NCBI GenBank assembly: GCA_964500435.1
Contig: CAZCNL010000003.1
Span: forward strand, 186,001-250,000
From: GWF2-33-9 sp964500435
Lineage (GTDB): Bacteria; Bacteroidota; Ignavibacteria; Kapaibacteriales; UBA2268
DNA length: 64,000 bases
Reading direction: 5' to 3'
Below the pieces are notes generated by a model. The model saw only the letters and a program-made list of their open reading frames with translations. It was not told where the DNA came from and did not search any database. Shown piece by piece: positions 1 to 10,000 of this stretch. The position numbers and the translations under genes were made by a program. Every line of letters begins with the position of its first letter. The first letter of the stretch is position 1.

Positions 1-807
1 TTTGCCAAGAAGACGATTTTTGGTTATAAAGCTATTGCTCTCTCAAGTCTTGCAATTGCTTTTGTGGGCTATTTTGTTTGGGCACATCATATGTTTAGCT
101 CAGGAATAAGTGATACATCTCGAATGGTATTTTCGCTATTAACTTTTATTGTGGCAATTCCGAGTGGTGTTAAAATGTTTAATTGGGTTGCTACACTTTA
201 TAAAGGTTCGATAACATTTAGTGTCCCATTATTATTTGTAATGATGTTCGTATTTTTATTTGCAATTGGTGGTTTAACAGGTCTAATCTTAGGCTCCCTT
301 GCAACTGATGTACACGTAACAGATACATATTTTGTGGTGGCGCATTTCCATTATGTTATGTTTGGTGGAACTGCTATGATTTTCTTCGCAGCAATGCATT
401 ATTGGTACCCGAAAATGTTTGGGAAAATGTATAATGAAAAAGTAGCAATTATTTCAACAATTTTCATATTTATTGGATTTAATGTGATGTATTTTACTAT
501 GTTTATTATGGGATACCAAGGAATGCCCAGGAGATTTTGGTCATATTTACCTGAATTTCAAACTGAACACATAATTTCAACTGTGGGGGCAATAATATTA
601 GTAACTGGTTTATTTACAATGATTATTAACTTAATTAGAGGATTAAAAAATGGCAAAAAAGCTGAAGCAAATCCTTGGGGTGGTGTAACTTTAGAATGGC
701 AAATACCATCACCTCCACCAGTAGAAAATTTCGAGCAAATTCCTGTTATTAATCACGGTCCTTATGATTTTGAATATTTTGAAAAAGAGGAAATAAATGG
801 AAAATAG
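1..807 (+). CDS. ctaD: Cytochrome c oxidase subunit I, C-terminal part (5' end outside window)
   Basis: This is the catalytic subunit of an aa3-type cytochrome c oxidase, which reduces oxygen and pumps protons in the inner membrane. The reading frame is open from base 1, so the N-terminal half lies upstream of the window; 268 residues are visible. The CuB-binding His-His pair is at visible residues 29-30 (WAHHMF). The heme a3 and heme a ligands are His115 and His117 in AHFHYVMFGG. Several hydrophobic helices follow, with a short hydrophilic tail. The stop overlaps the start of subunit III by 11 bases, which indicates translational coupling. Identification rests on the family's metal ligands and is secure. 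Confidence 0.97.
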   Translation, partial: FAKKTIFGYKAIALSSLAIAFVGYFVWAHHMFSSGISDTSRMVFSLLTFIVAIPSGVKMFNWVATLYKGSITFSVPLLFVMMFVFLFAIGGLTGLILGSLATDVHVTDTYFVVAHFHYVMFGGTAMIFFAAMHYWYPKMFGKMYNEKVAIISTIFIFIGFNVMYFTMFIMGYQGMPRRFWSYLPEFQTEHIISTVGAIILVTGLFTMIINLIRGLKNGKKAEANPWGGVTLEWQIPSPPPVENFEQIPVINHGPYDFEYFEKEEINGK

Positions 808-1456
808 TAAAAATCTTGTTATCTCGGCTGAAGAAAAAGTTGAACACCAAACAAGTGAACATCATACTCATCGTGATGATGTTGCATCAAAAATGGGAAT
901 GTGGATATTTCTATTTACAGAAATGTTGCTCTTTGGTGGATTATTTTTACTTTATTTAGCATATAGAATAGAATATTCAAAGGATTTTATAATTGCTGCA
1001 AAAGATCTTAATTTATTTATGGGTGCAACTAATACTATTATTCTGCTTACAAGTAGTTTAACAATGGCACTTTCTATTGCGGCATTACAACGTGGAAAGA
1101 AACTCCTGTCTTTATCATTAATCGGAGGGACAATTTTGTTTGCTTTTGCTTTTATGGTTATTAAATATTTTGAATGGACTGCAAAATTTCACCATGGTAT
1201 AATTCCAGGTTCTTCAACTTTAACTGCCAAACCAAATGGGCAAATAATGTTTTACGGATTATACTTTTCAATGACAGGATTACATGCATTGCACGTAATA
1301 ATCGGCGTTACTATTTTGATTTTTATGTTTGTTTTTGTTAGTAGAAATTCTGTGAATAAAGACAATTTTGCTAAACTTGAAAATTCTGGATTGTATTGGC
1401 ACTTAGTAGATTTAATTTGGATTTTTCTTTTCCCACTATTTTATTTACTTCATTAA
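797..1456 (+). CDS. ctaE: Cytochrome c oxidase subunit III
   Basis: This 219-residue integral membrane protein is the non-catalytic core subunit III of heme-copper oxidases. It starts with a hydrophilic, His-rich N-terminus (about residues 1-30). The first helix, near MGMWIFLFTEMLLFGG, is characteristic of the family, and the last helices contain the conserved GLHALHVIIG and YWHLVDLIWIFLF segments. The start codon lies inside the end of subunit I, and a 12-base gap leads to subunit IV, so it is cotranscribed with both. The length matches short bacterial subunit III proteins. Confidence 0.96.
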   Translation: MENSKNLVISAEEKVEHQTSEHHTHRDDVASKMGMWIFLFTEMLLFGGLFLLYLAYRIEYSKDFIIAAKDLNLFMGATNTIILLTSSLTMALSIAALQRGKKLLSLSLIGGTILFAFAFMVIKYFEWTAKFHHGIIPGSSTLTAKPNGQIMFYGLYFSMTGLHALHVIIGVTILIFMFVFVSRNSVNKDNFAKLENSGLYWHLVDLIWIFLFPLFYLLH

Positions 1457-1468
1457 AAGGGCGAAATT

Positions 1469-1759
1469 ATGGAAAATAATAATAACCACAGTCATTTAAT
1501 ACCTTATGGAACTTATTTTTTAATTTGGTTAAGCTTAATATCATTAACAGTTTTAACTGTTTCTGTAGCAGGAATAGACTTCGGAAAACTTGCTTTACCA
1601 ATTGCTTTAACAATTGCGGCAATAAAATCAGCACTTGTAATAACTTACTTTATGCATATCAAATTCGATGATAAAATTTTCAAAGTATTTTTATTTGTTG
1701 CTCTTGCAACTTTGACAGCAGTATTTGTATTAACTTTGTCAGATGTATTTTATAGATAA
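1469..1759 (+). CDS. ctaF: Cytochrome c oxidase subunit IV (prokaryotic, CtaF/CyoD-like)
   Basis: A 96-residue protein with three predicted transmembrane helices after a short His/Asn-rich N-terminus. The second helix contains ALVITYFMHIKFDD, a segment typical of the prokaryotic cytochrome c oxidase subunit IV family. It lies between subunits III and II in the same operon, with gaps of only 12 bases on each side. The family is thought to assist oxidase assembly or stability rather than catalysis. The symbol is by family analogy. Confidence 0.88.
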   Translation: MENNNNHSHLIPYGTYFLIWLSLISLTVLTVSVAGIDFGKLALPIALTIAAIKSALVITYFMHIKFDDKIFKVFLFVALATLTAVFVLTLSDVFYR

Positions 1760-1771
1760 AAAAGGACAATT

Positions 1772-2737
1772 ATGTTAGCTTCTTCTTCTCAATATGCTCA
1801 AAATGTCGATACCGTAATGACCTACATCGTAGGAGTATCTATTATCTTAATTGTTGGTATTGTTGGTACGATGATTTATTTTGTATTCAAATACTCAAAA
1901 CAAAAAAATAAAAAAGCGAAACAAATCGAAGGAAATACACTTTTGGAAACAATTTGGATTGCAATACCGTTAATTTTAGTATTGACAATGTTTTATTATG
2001 GTTATGTAGTTTTTCTTGAATCTCGAGAAATACCACCAAATTCATATGAAATCAAAGTTGAAGCAAGAATGTGGGCTTGGAAATTTACATATCCTAATGG
2101 AAAAGTTAGTGATACTTTATTTGTACCATTAAATAAACCTATCAAGTTTACGATTTCTTCAATTGATGTCGTTCATAGTTTTTACATTCCAAGTTTTAGA
2201 ATTAAAGAGGACGCTGTTCCAGGTAAAACTAATTATATGGTAATCGAGCCCAGACAAGTTGGAGCCTACGATGTTGCTTGTGCAGAGTATTGTGGATTAA
2301 ATCATTCATTAATGTACACGAAAATGTATGTAGTTCCAGAAAATGATTTAAACAATTGGCTTTCAACTGGTCAAGTTTCAGAAAGTGTTCAAAAATTATT
2401 CAGCGTAGATAAAAGCAAATATAAGCAATTAAGTGAAAGTGCGTTTGCTTTACTTAGCAACAAAGCGTGCATACAATGCCATAGTATTGATAACTCCTCA
2501 TCAATCGGACCATCTTTTACTCAATTAAATCGTGGAATGGCAAAAGTGACAATTAAAGGCAAGGATACTACTGTTGTAATTGATGAAAATTATTTGCGAA
2601 GAGCAATAATGGACCCGAATTATGAAATTGTCGAAGGGTTTGGAAGAATCCGAATGCCCGACCAATCGAATAATGTAAACCAAAAAGAATTAGAAGAATT
2701 AATTCGAATATTAAAAGATAATTTTGTGAAAAAATGA
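1772..2737 (+). CDS. ctaC: Cytochrome c oxidase subunit II with fused cytochrome c domain
   Basis: This 321-residue protein accepts electrons through a CuA centre and, here, through a fused heme c. Two N-terminal helices (about residues 16-42 and 57-80) anchor it. The periplasmic cupredoxin domain has the CuA ligands: a His in VVHSFYIP and the cluster CAEYCGLNHSLM. The C-terminal third has a CxxCH heme site (CIQCH) and a possible distal Met in RIRMPDQ, as in caa3-type oxidases. A start-proximal AAGGAC precedes the ATG. The gene comes after I, III and IV rather than first, which is unusual. It overlaps ctaB by four bases (ATGA). Confidence 0.95.
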   Translation: MLASSSQYAQNVDTVMTYIVGVSIILIVGIVGTMIYFVFKYSKQKNKKAKQIEGNTLLETIWIAIPLILVLTMFYYGYVVFLESREIPPNSYEIKVEARMWAWKFTYPNGKVSDTLFVPLNKPIKFTISSIDVVHSFYIPSFRIKEDAVPGKTNYMVIEPRQVGAYDVACAEYCGLNHSLMYTKMYVVPENDLNNWLSTGQVSESVQKLFSVDKSKYKQLSESAFALLSNKACIQCHSIDNSSSIGPSFTQLNRGMAKVTIKGKDTTVVIDENYLRRAIMDPNYEIVEGFGRIRMPDQSNNVNQKELEELIRILKDNFVKK

Positions 2738-3606
2738 AACTACTTTCAATAAAAGATATTTTAGTATTTACTAAGAGTAGAATCTCGATATCCGTGGCAA
2801 TTTCTGCCGTATTAGGATATTTGCTTTCGACTGAAACAGTAGATTTCCATATACTTTACGTATTTATGGCCACGTATTTGCTTGCCTCCGGTTCATCAGC
2901 GTTAAATCAAGTTCAAGAGTGGAAATATGACGAAATGATGGAAAGAACATGCAAAAGACCTTTACCAATGAAAAAAATAACTCCTAAAAAAGGCTTAATG
3001 ATTTCAATTAGTTTTTTGTATAAAGGTCTTGCTATACTTTATTTCACAAGTCCAACAATTTTGTCTTTACTTTTAGGAATTGCAGCACTTGTTGTCTATA
3101 ATTTGATATACACACCAATGAAAAGAAAGTCTTCTTTTGCCGCAATACCGGGAGCATTAATCGGAGCAATACCACCAGCAATTGGTTGGACTTATGGAAA
3201 TATAAATTTATTAGAACCGAAATTAATTGCATTAATGTTATTCTTTTTTATTTGGCAAATTCCACATTTTTGGCTTTTATTAATTATTTATAAAGACCAA
3301 TATAAGAAAGCCGGTTTTCCTGTTTTAACTGATTTATTAACAACTGAACAAATCTCACGAATATCTTATGTATGGATTTATGCACTTGTTCTTGTTGGAA
3401 TTTTTATACCAATTTTAGAGAATAGCGTTAATTTCGTTTCTGTTTCAATTTTAATTTTATTAAGCGCATTTCTTGTTTATCGTACAAGAAAATTGTTAAA
3501 AGTTGTAGATAATCCAAATTATTACAAGTTTGCTTTTATCCAAATTAATATTTTTGTGTTGTCAACAACATTAGTATTATCCTTAAATAAACTTTTAAAC
3601 TTTTAA
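2734..3606 (+). CDS. ctaB: Protoheme IX farnesyltransferase (heme O synthase)
   Basis: This 290-residue UbiA-superfamily membrane enzyme transfers a farnesyl group to protoheme IX to make heme O, the precursor of heme A used by the neighbouring oxidase. The first Asp-rich prenyl-diphosphate site is recognisable as NQVQEWKYDEMMERTCKRPL, with the RT..RPL signature of the family. Further conserved segments are YTPMKRKS and the FIWQIPHFWLL stretch, all inside about nine hydrophobic helices. It overlaps the subunit II stop by four bases, so it belongs to the oxidase operon. No heme A synthase (ctaA) is visible in this window. Confidence 0.95.
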   Translation: MKLLSIKDILVFTKSRISISVAISAVLGYLLSTETVDFHILYVFMATYLLASGSSALNQVQEWKYDEMMERTCKRPLPMKKITPKKGLMISISFLYKGLAILYFTSPTILSLLLGIAALVVYNLIYTPMKRKSSFAAIPGALIGAIPPAIGWTYGNINLLEPKLIALMLFFFIWQIPHFWLLLIIYKDQYKKAGFPVLTDLLTTEQISRISYVWIYALVLVGIFIPILENSVNFVSVSILILLSAFLVYRTRKLLKVVDNPNYYKFAFIQINIFVLSTTLVLSLNKLLNF

Positions 3607-3616
3607 AGAGGTAAAA

Positions 3617-4885
3617 ATGACTATTTTCTCCTTAACTTCGGTACCCCAATCTCTCCAAACACTTCATTTGTTAGAGTTTCTTTTATTTATTGGAACATCC
3701 ATATTTTTAGGTTATATAACTGCATTTTTGGGAAGTCATATATTTGCTTTGTATTTTTCAGTAAAATCGAAAACAAATACTGAGTTACAAAAAATATCAA
3801 ATAATTTTATTTTACCTTATTCCAAATCTTATCTTACACATTTTGGTTTAGGTATCTTTCCATTTATTGCAATATTATTTATTTTTACCCAATTCATAAA
3901 ACCAGAAAATACATATACATTAAGTTTTTTTGAATTATCATTAATTATTTTTATAGTTAGCACTTTATTATCACTTCTGCAAAATAACGTAATCAAAAAG
4001 ACGCAAAAACTCAATTTCCCATTATTACTAATTACAATAATATCTCTATTTACAAGTTTGTGGTTGTTTTCAAGCAGTTTTGTTTACAATTTGCAGCCAA
4101 ATAATAACGCAGCGAACATAACATCACTTAAAATCTTATTTTCGCTTGATAATTTAATATTCACAGTATTTCTATTGTTATTTTCTATTTCAATTTCATC
4201 TATCACATTTTTATTTTTCAATAAATACAGTGAAAATTATAAATTGAATGAAGACTTTCCAGAAGCCTTAAGTAAAGAAAATTTTAACAATATATTAAAT
4301 ATTTTTGCTTACACATCAATGAGTTTACCTGTTTTTTACTTATTATTCGTATTTACTTCTAATCGGACAGAATTAAGTTTCAACTCATTTTGGTCAATTA
4401 TATCAATATTATTATTAGTTTTAACAATTCGACTCTCCTTAATTTATAGAGCAAATTCGAAAAATACATATCTAAGATTATCTTATATTTTCTTCATATT
4501 CTTTTTGTTAGGATTGATGGGTCTAAATACAGATGCTTTTTCAAATTCTTCCAAAGCAACAATTTTAAGCTCTGCAGCAAAATATGAAGAACATAACACA
4601 GAAATCGCATCTAATGAGCCAGCAAAACAAGATAATAATAAAATAGGAGAAGATATCTTTTTTGCAAAATGTACGAATTGCCACCGGGATGATACAAAAT
4701 TTGTGGGACCCTCATTTAAAGATATGCTCGCAAAATATAAAAATAAAAAGGAAGAAATGATAAAATTTGTATTAAATCCAAAGAAAATAGACCCTAATTA
4801 CCCCGCAATGCCAAATCAAGGATTGAAAGCGTTGGAAGCCGAAGCTGTAGTAAATTATATTTTCAAAGAGTACGATAAAAAATAA
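3617..4885 (+). CDS. Eight-helix membrane protein with C-terminal cytochrome c domain, function unknown
   Basis: A 422-residue protein I do not recognise as a named family. Residues 1-310 hold about eight hydrophobic helices. After a polar linker, residues about 340-422 form a class I cytochrome c domain with a CTNCH heme-binding motif and a likely axial Met in YPAMPNQG. A signal peptide is not separate; the topology must place the C-terminus in the periplasm. It starts 10 bases after ctaB with an AGAGG ribosome site and ends at a strong terminator, so it is the last gene of the oxidase operon. That position suggests electron delivery to, or assembly of, the caa3-type oxidase; this is inference. 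The helices loosely resemble quinol- or cytochrome-bd-like membrane proteins, but no heme-ligand pattern convinced me. Confidence 0.75.
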   Translation: MTIFSLTSVPQSLQTLHLLEFLLFIGTSIFLGYITAFLGSHIFALYFSVKSKTNTELQKISNNFILPYSKSYLTHFGLGIFPFIAILFIFTQFIKPENTYTLSFFELSLIIFIVSTLLSLLQNNVIKKTQKLNFPLLLITIISLFTSLWLFSSSFVYNLQPNNNAANITSLKILFSLDNLIFTVFLLLFSISISSITFLFFNKYSENYKLNEDFPEALSKENFNNILNIFAYTSMSLPVFYLLFVFTSNRTELSFNSFWSIISILLLVLTIRLSLIYRANSKNTYLRLSYIFFIFFLLGLMGLNTDAFSNSSKATILSSAAKYEEHNTEIASNEPAKQDNNKIGEDIFFAKCTNCHRDDTKFVGPSFKDMLAKYKNKKEEMIKFVLNPKKIDPNYPAMPNQGLKALEAEAVVNYIFKEYDKK

Positions 4886-4886
4886 A

Positions 4887-4914
4887 AAAGCTTCCTTTCG
4901 AGGAAGCTTTCTTT
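4887..4914. terminator. Bidirectional intrinsic terminator
   Basis: A perfect 10-bp stem (AAAGCTTCCT / AGGAAGCTTT) with a TTCG tetraloop begins directly after the stop at 4885. On the minus strand it is followed by an uninterrupted T run, and on the plus strand by CTTT. It lies between the convergent oxidase operon and the subtilase gene and can serve both. Confidence 0.9.
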
Positions 4915-4963
4915 AGGAGACTTAGAACAAAAAAGTTTAGGCACAAACATTTTTATTTTAAAT

Positions 4964-6142
4964 TTATCTATGTGCTTTTTTATCAGGAATTAAATCTTTA
5001 TCACCATTGATATAACCTGACCAATTCACTACACCATTATTAGCCAAAATTATCCCAGAAACATAAGGTGTTGACATTGAAGTACCCGACATTGTTGCAT
5101 AACCACCATTTTTATATGTCGAATAAATATTATCACCAGGAGCAGCAAAGTCAATTGATGGATTACCGTAATTTGAAAAAGTTGATAAAACACCTTGGGA
5201 AGTATGAGAGGATATTGTGTAAACTCTTTGTGCCTCTACTCGAGCGGGAGAATAGTTGCTGACATTTGCTGAATAATTACAAGCAGCAAGAACAACATAA
5301 GCACCTTTATTTGCTAAATTTATTACGGCATTATCCAAAGACGTTGAAATGGAACCACCTAAACTAAGATTAACAACATTGATTTTACCCTGAATCAAGT
5401 GTGATGCTACATAATCCAATCCTGCAATTATATTTGAAATAGTGCCGCTACCTCTATAAGAAAGAACTTTTACTGCTATTACTTTTGCTCCTGCACAAAC
5501 TCCAACAGTTCCGTAAGAATTATTTTTTGCAGCAATTATACCAGCTACGTGTGAACCATGACCATTTAAATCGTCTGCTGAAGCAGCATCTGTTCCAGAA
5601 GTAAACATAGTTTTACTTAAATCCAAATCAACGTTTAAATCAGGATGGTCTAAGTCGATACCAGTATCAACTATCCAAGCTACACCGGTTGTAGTTGTGG
5701 CTTCTGTAAACCCGCCAATATATGTTAATCCCCAAGGAATTGTTTGCCCCTGTAATTTGTTTCCCTTTAAATCTTCAATGCTTTCTACTTTATCAAATAT
5801 ACTATATTCTTTATCCATTTCAATTCTAATAACACGTTTATCTGTTTGCAAAGCTTTTACTTGATCCTCAGTAAGAGAAGCAGCAAAACCTGTCATAACA
5901 TAAGAATAGGTAGCTAATATTGATGATTGAGAAATATTATACTTGGATAATAATTCTTTAACATCAGTTTCAACATTACTACTTTGGATGGTGTTTGTTG
6001 CTGGGCTAATAGTTACAATATAGTCTTGAGTATTGCTTACAGCCGATAGATCAGGATTTATCGGTGAGTTGGTTTCACAAGAAAAAAGGAAAGCCAACAT
6101 TGTTGTGAAAATAACTGCCAAAAATTTTCTTGAATTTTTCAT
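4964..6142 (-). CDS. S8 (subtilisin-like) serine protease lipoprotein
   Basis: A 392-residue secreted serine endopeptidase. The signal peptide ends in a lipobox-like LFSC with the lipid Cys at residue 22, so it is probably an outer-membrane or surface lipoprotein. Residues about 40-115 form an I9-type propeptide/inhibitor domain. The catalytic domain follows, with Asp159 (VDTGIDLDHPDL), His195 (GHGSHVAGI), oxyanion Asn289 (AACNYSANV) and Ser355 (SGTSMSTPYVSG), so the triad is complete. It has no T9SS sorting domain. An AGAGG ribosome site precedes the ATG, and a Bacteroidota-type promoter lies about 60 bases upstream. The gene stands alone, divergent from the next regulator. Confidence 0.93.
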   Translation of the reverse strand: MKNSRKFLAVIFTTMLAFLFSCETNSPINPDLSAVSNTQDYIVTISPATNTIQSSNVETDVKELLSKYNISQSSILATYSYVMTGFAASLTEDQVKALQTDKRVIRIEMDKEYSIFDKVESIEDLKGNKLQGQTIPWGLTYIGGFTEATTTTGVAWIVDTGIDLDHPDLNVDLDLSKTMFTSGTDAASADDLNGHGSHVAGIIAAKNNSYGTVGVCAGAKVIAVKVLSYRGSGTISNIIAGLDYVASHLIQGKINVVNLSLGGSISTSLDNAVINLANKGAYVVLAACNYSANVSNYSPARVEAQRVYTISSHTSQGVLSTFSNYGNPSIDFAAPGDNIYSTYKNGGYATMSGTSMSTPYVSGIILANNGVVNWSGYINGDKDLIPDKKAHR

Positions 6143-6200
6143 TTTATACCTCTTTTAAATAAGTTACCTAATTTCATCATTTAGTTAATTATCACTAATT

Positions 6201-6232
6201 CAAAATTAAGTAATTAAAATGAAATATGCAAG
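6201..6232 (-). promoter_or_regulatory. Bacteroidota-type promoter for the subtilase
   Basis: On the minus strand TAATTTTG (6208-6201) matches the Bacteroidota -7 consensus TAnnTTTG. CTTG (6232-6229), 20 bases upstream, approximates the -33 TTTG. The predicted start near 6194 gives a leader of about 50 bases to the ATG at 6142. Confidence 0.6.
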
Positions 6233-6264
6233 AAAAATTTTATTTTTTTTTCATTTTTTTTTAT

Positions 6265-6272
6265 TATTTTTG
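6265..6272 (+). promoter_or_regulatory. Probable -7 promoter element of the response regulator at 6294
   Basis: TATTTTTG matches TAnnTTTG and lies 21 bases before the ATG. It sits in a T-rich stretch with no clear -33 TTTG, so this is weaker than the other promoters listed. No ribosome-binding site is visible in the short leader. Confidence 0.4.
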
Positions 6273-6293
6273 TAAAGCAATTAATTACCTAAT

Positions 6294-7037
6294 ATGGATA
6301 AAATTAAAAACAACATAAGAGTATTGATAATTGATGATTTTCAAATTTCAGCACTTGGAACTAAAGCTCTACTGCAAGGTTCACCAATTTTCTCTGAAAT
6401 TTTTACCGCTTTTTCTGTTGATGAAGCTTTATCATTATTAGAATCTTATCCTATTGATATTGTACTTTGCGATATTCTTATGCCGGAAAAAGATGGTTTT
6501 GAAGCTTTTTTTGAAATAAAATCAAAATATCCTCAAACCAAAATTATGTACTTATCTATTAGTGAAGAAAAAGATGTTCTTTATAAAGTATTTGCACAGG
6601 GTGCTGATGGATATCAATTTAAAGATATTACAAAGGATGAATTAATTAACTCAATTTTGATTGTTCTTAATGGTAAAAAATACTTTAATCCCAGAATTAT
6701 CGATTTATTATTCAATGAATTTTCTGAATATGCTTTGAAAAAAATCAAGTTAAGCTCAGAAAAATCACAAAATAATATTGAAATGAGTTCATCAAATAGG
6801 AAAGGCAGTGGAAAAGTTGAAGAGAACAACCTTGAAATTATTTCTTCTCTGTTGACTAAGAGGGAATTAGAAATTATGAAATTAATTGGTAATGAAGTTC
6901 CTACAAAAGAGATTGCAAGATTACTGAATATTAGTTCGTATACTGTTAGTACTCATCGGAAAAATATTTACGTAAAATTAGGTATTGAAAAATTAACTGA
7001 CTTAAAAAAGTTAGCAAAAAAAATCGGAAATCTTTAA
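6294..7037 (+). CDS. NarL/LuxR-family response regulator
   Basis: A 247-residue two-component transcription factor. The receiver domain (about residues 8-125) is intact: acidic pair Asp14-Asp15, phosphoacceptor Asp60 (VLCDILMPEKDG), Ser88 in the Thr/Ser position and Lys110 (QFKD). After a Ser/Lys-rich linker, residues about 184-245 form a LuxR-type helix-turn-helix (LTKRELEIMKLIGNE ... SSYTVSTHRKNIYVKLGI). Its 3' end overlaps the end of the convergent usher gene by four bases. No cognate kinase is adjacent. It may regulate the neighbouring chaperone-usher operon, but only position supports this. Confidence 0.92.
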   Translation: MDKIKNNIRVLIIDDFQISALGTKALLQGSPIFSEIFTAFSVDEALSLLESYPIDIVLCDILMPEKDGFEAFFEIKSKYPQTKIMYLSISEEKDVLYKVFAQGADGYQFKDITKDELINSILIVLNGKKYFNPRIIDLLFNEFSEYALKKIKLSSEKSQNNIEMSSSNRKGSGKVEENNLEIISSLLTKRELEIMKLIGNEVPTKEIARLLNISSYTVSTHRKNIYVKLGIEKLTDLKKLAKKIGNL

Positions 7038-10000
7038 CTTTCTATTATTTTCAAAACAACAGACCTGTTTCTACGGCTTCCTTCTTCTGTCTTATTATTA
7101 TTTAAAGGTTGCATTGAACCCTTCGGATGCAAAATAAGCCTTTCTCGTTTAATTCCTTGTTTGACCAAATAAGTGGCTACTTCGTTTGTTCGCTTTGAGG
7201 ATATTTCGAAATTTTCTAATATGGTTGAAAAACTATCTGAGTGACCCTCTATTATCAATAATGATTTTGGATTATCTTTCAAAAGCTTTAATATTTTATT
7301 TAATTCCTTTGTATTATTGTTGTTTAAATATGTATCTCGAGACTTTGAAAAGTATAATATTAATTGGTCTTGAGGTTTATTTGTGTATTTTTCTAATTCT
7401 TTTTCTTGCCTTTCTAAAGTATCTAAAATTGCTTTTTCATCAGGGGAAACATCAATTATATTTTGTGTCAAATTTTTCGGATTCTCATTTTTTGGAATAT
7501 CTTGATTTTGTTCTTTTTGGGGATTTTTTGGTGGTTCCGTTTTTATTATTTGTTGTTTTTTATTTGAATTCGAAGATGAAGCTTTACTTGCAGCAAGACT
7601 TTCTTCTGATTCAAGCATAATTTCGTTATCTATTTCAGTTTTTGGAGTGAGTGAATTGAGAGCAAATTCTAACTGACCAATGTAATCTCCTTCTGAAGTG
7701 GGTTTTACTTCTAATTCAATTTGTTTAGGTTCAGTTGTGCTTTTGAGTAGTTTTAATTGAATTGTATCAACATTTAATGTATATTTCCCGATTGGAATTC
7801 CCATAGTATAAAATGAACCATCTGAAAATACTTCAAAGGTTGTGCTGTAAGAACTATCGATACTGGTTAAATGTAATTTTAAGCCTCCCTGACCCACAAC
7901 TTCTCCCTTTTCTTTTTTTATTATTCTTCCTTCCAATATTCCTGTGGAAAAGCAAGGAATATCGATTTTTGTGAAGACATTTGGTTGGGGAAAGAAAGAA
8001 AATTCGCTTATTTGTGGTCTAATGTATGGGTTACTAAAAGATTCTTTGGCAACTCTTACACTATATTTATCTCCAGGAGTCAGATTATAAAGTATAATCA
8101 TACCTTCACTTTGTCTTGATTGTGTGAATTTACCCGGTGTGCTTATTTTTACACCTTTCATAATTGGTTCGTCTGGGTCATAATTGCCATTATTATTTAA
8201 ATCTTGATAAAATCTTATGTTTGCTCCTCCTTTGCCTCTTCCTGAACCACCCATTGAATTTGACATATAAACTGTTGGTGTTGTTAAATCAATATTCATT
8301 GAACCGCTTACGCTCGAACTATAGCTCGCAGCTTGATTATCTGAATAACTGCTATATCCTCGGTATTGCAATATATCATTATATAATGTGACTGATATTC
8401 CTCCACTTAACCGTCCAGTCGAGATTTCTCTGGTTATGTTCCCTGATATTTGAAGACCTTTTCCTAAATCATCATTTATCATTAACGAAACGCTCCCAAA
8501 TTTTTTACTTGGTATATCGTAGTTTGTTCGTAAATCAAAACGTACTCTATTATCAAAACCGAATATTTCTCCCAAACCAGAATAATAATTTAAACTAAAT
8601 TCCAACCCATCTCTACGGTTTGTGTTGTCATTGGAAATTGAATAATATAGCAAATATTTTGTCATTAAACTGAAATTTTTGTAGTATGTGTAAAAGGTCG
8701 GACTAAATGTTATATTTTTGTATGTTTTGCTTTGCAAATAACTGCTTGTGAAGTTTGTTGAAAATGGTAAATTGAAAAATCGATTGAATGAACCTTGTAT
8801 GTCGATTCTATCTGTTGCATCTGTTGTATTGAAATTTGATTTTTTCAAAAAATTGGTATAACCTACGCTAAAGTTTTCGCCACCACGTGTACTAAAATTT
8901 AAACTTGAGCCAACCATATTTTCAGGCGAGTATGATAATCCCAATATCATATTTCCTACTATTTTAGTTAAATTGCCAAAAAATAGTTCTGCTCGCTGAT
9001 TTTCTCTTTGAAAAATAGAAAAATTCACAGTTTGCCAACTTGTTAAACCTAATTGAAAATTACCGTTTATTACTTTTGTATTGTCGGTTCTATCAACTCC
9101 TCCTGTCAAATCATATTGCACTTGGAAAGTCTTTAACATCTGCGTTGGCACATAAATTTCTTCTCCAAATTGGTCAAATTCCCCGTTTGGTCCGTAACAT
9201 TTAGCATTATACCTGGTAATGCCATAACGTATTGGTAATAAGAAGCTTAAAACTCCGTTGTCGTCTGTCTGTAACATTAATGTTTTGGATTCATCAATTT
9301 TGATTTCAGATTTCCAAAATTTGCCTAAATTTCTGGTTATTAATCTTTTTTCGTATTGTCGAGGCATTAAAAGTGGGCGATTATTTATTTCGAATCCGTA
9401 TATTAAAGCACTCGACCCTCTTATCCATGTTGTTGGTTGGTTTAAATCTATAGTTGTGAATTGTTCCCCTAAATTAACTGTTGATATATATTTATTGTCT
9501 TCAAAATTATATTTCCAAGCAAATTTATTATATGTTTCTACTCTTCTTATATTGGAGTTGTAATTTCCTAAAGTTTGAATTTGGAATGCACCACCTAAAA
9601 GTTCAAGACCAAAGTTCAAAGAAAAAGTTGAACTGGTCATATAGCCCGATTTTGTTCCTGATAAATTATAATCTATTATTCCGCCGTTGAGCAATCGGAA
9701 TGATTTAGTCTCAATTATTTGATAATCCGGTACTTCTTCGTCAGATGTTATGCTATTGTCTGCATTCAAACTACGGGATGCTCTGTAATTTCGCTCCACT
9801 GGGAATACTATTTCACTTTTTATGTATGCTGATAAATCTAATACATTGAGGCGGGTTTCTGAATGAAAGACACTATCAAATAATTTTATGTTGCAATATA
9901 TTTGACCGTCCTTGTTGAACCACCATTCGTCTGGGATTTGTGCTTTTTTGGTGTAATATGAATTGAAAATTTTTGACTTAAAATCCATTGTATAACTACT

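Noticed and set aside
7186..7620. 144-codon plus-strand frame inside the usher-like gene
   Set aside because: It lies opposite the OmpA domain and linker, which are clearly coding; it has no ribosome site or recognisable motif.
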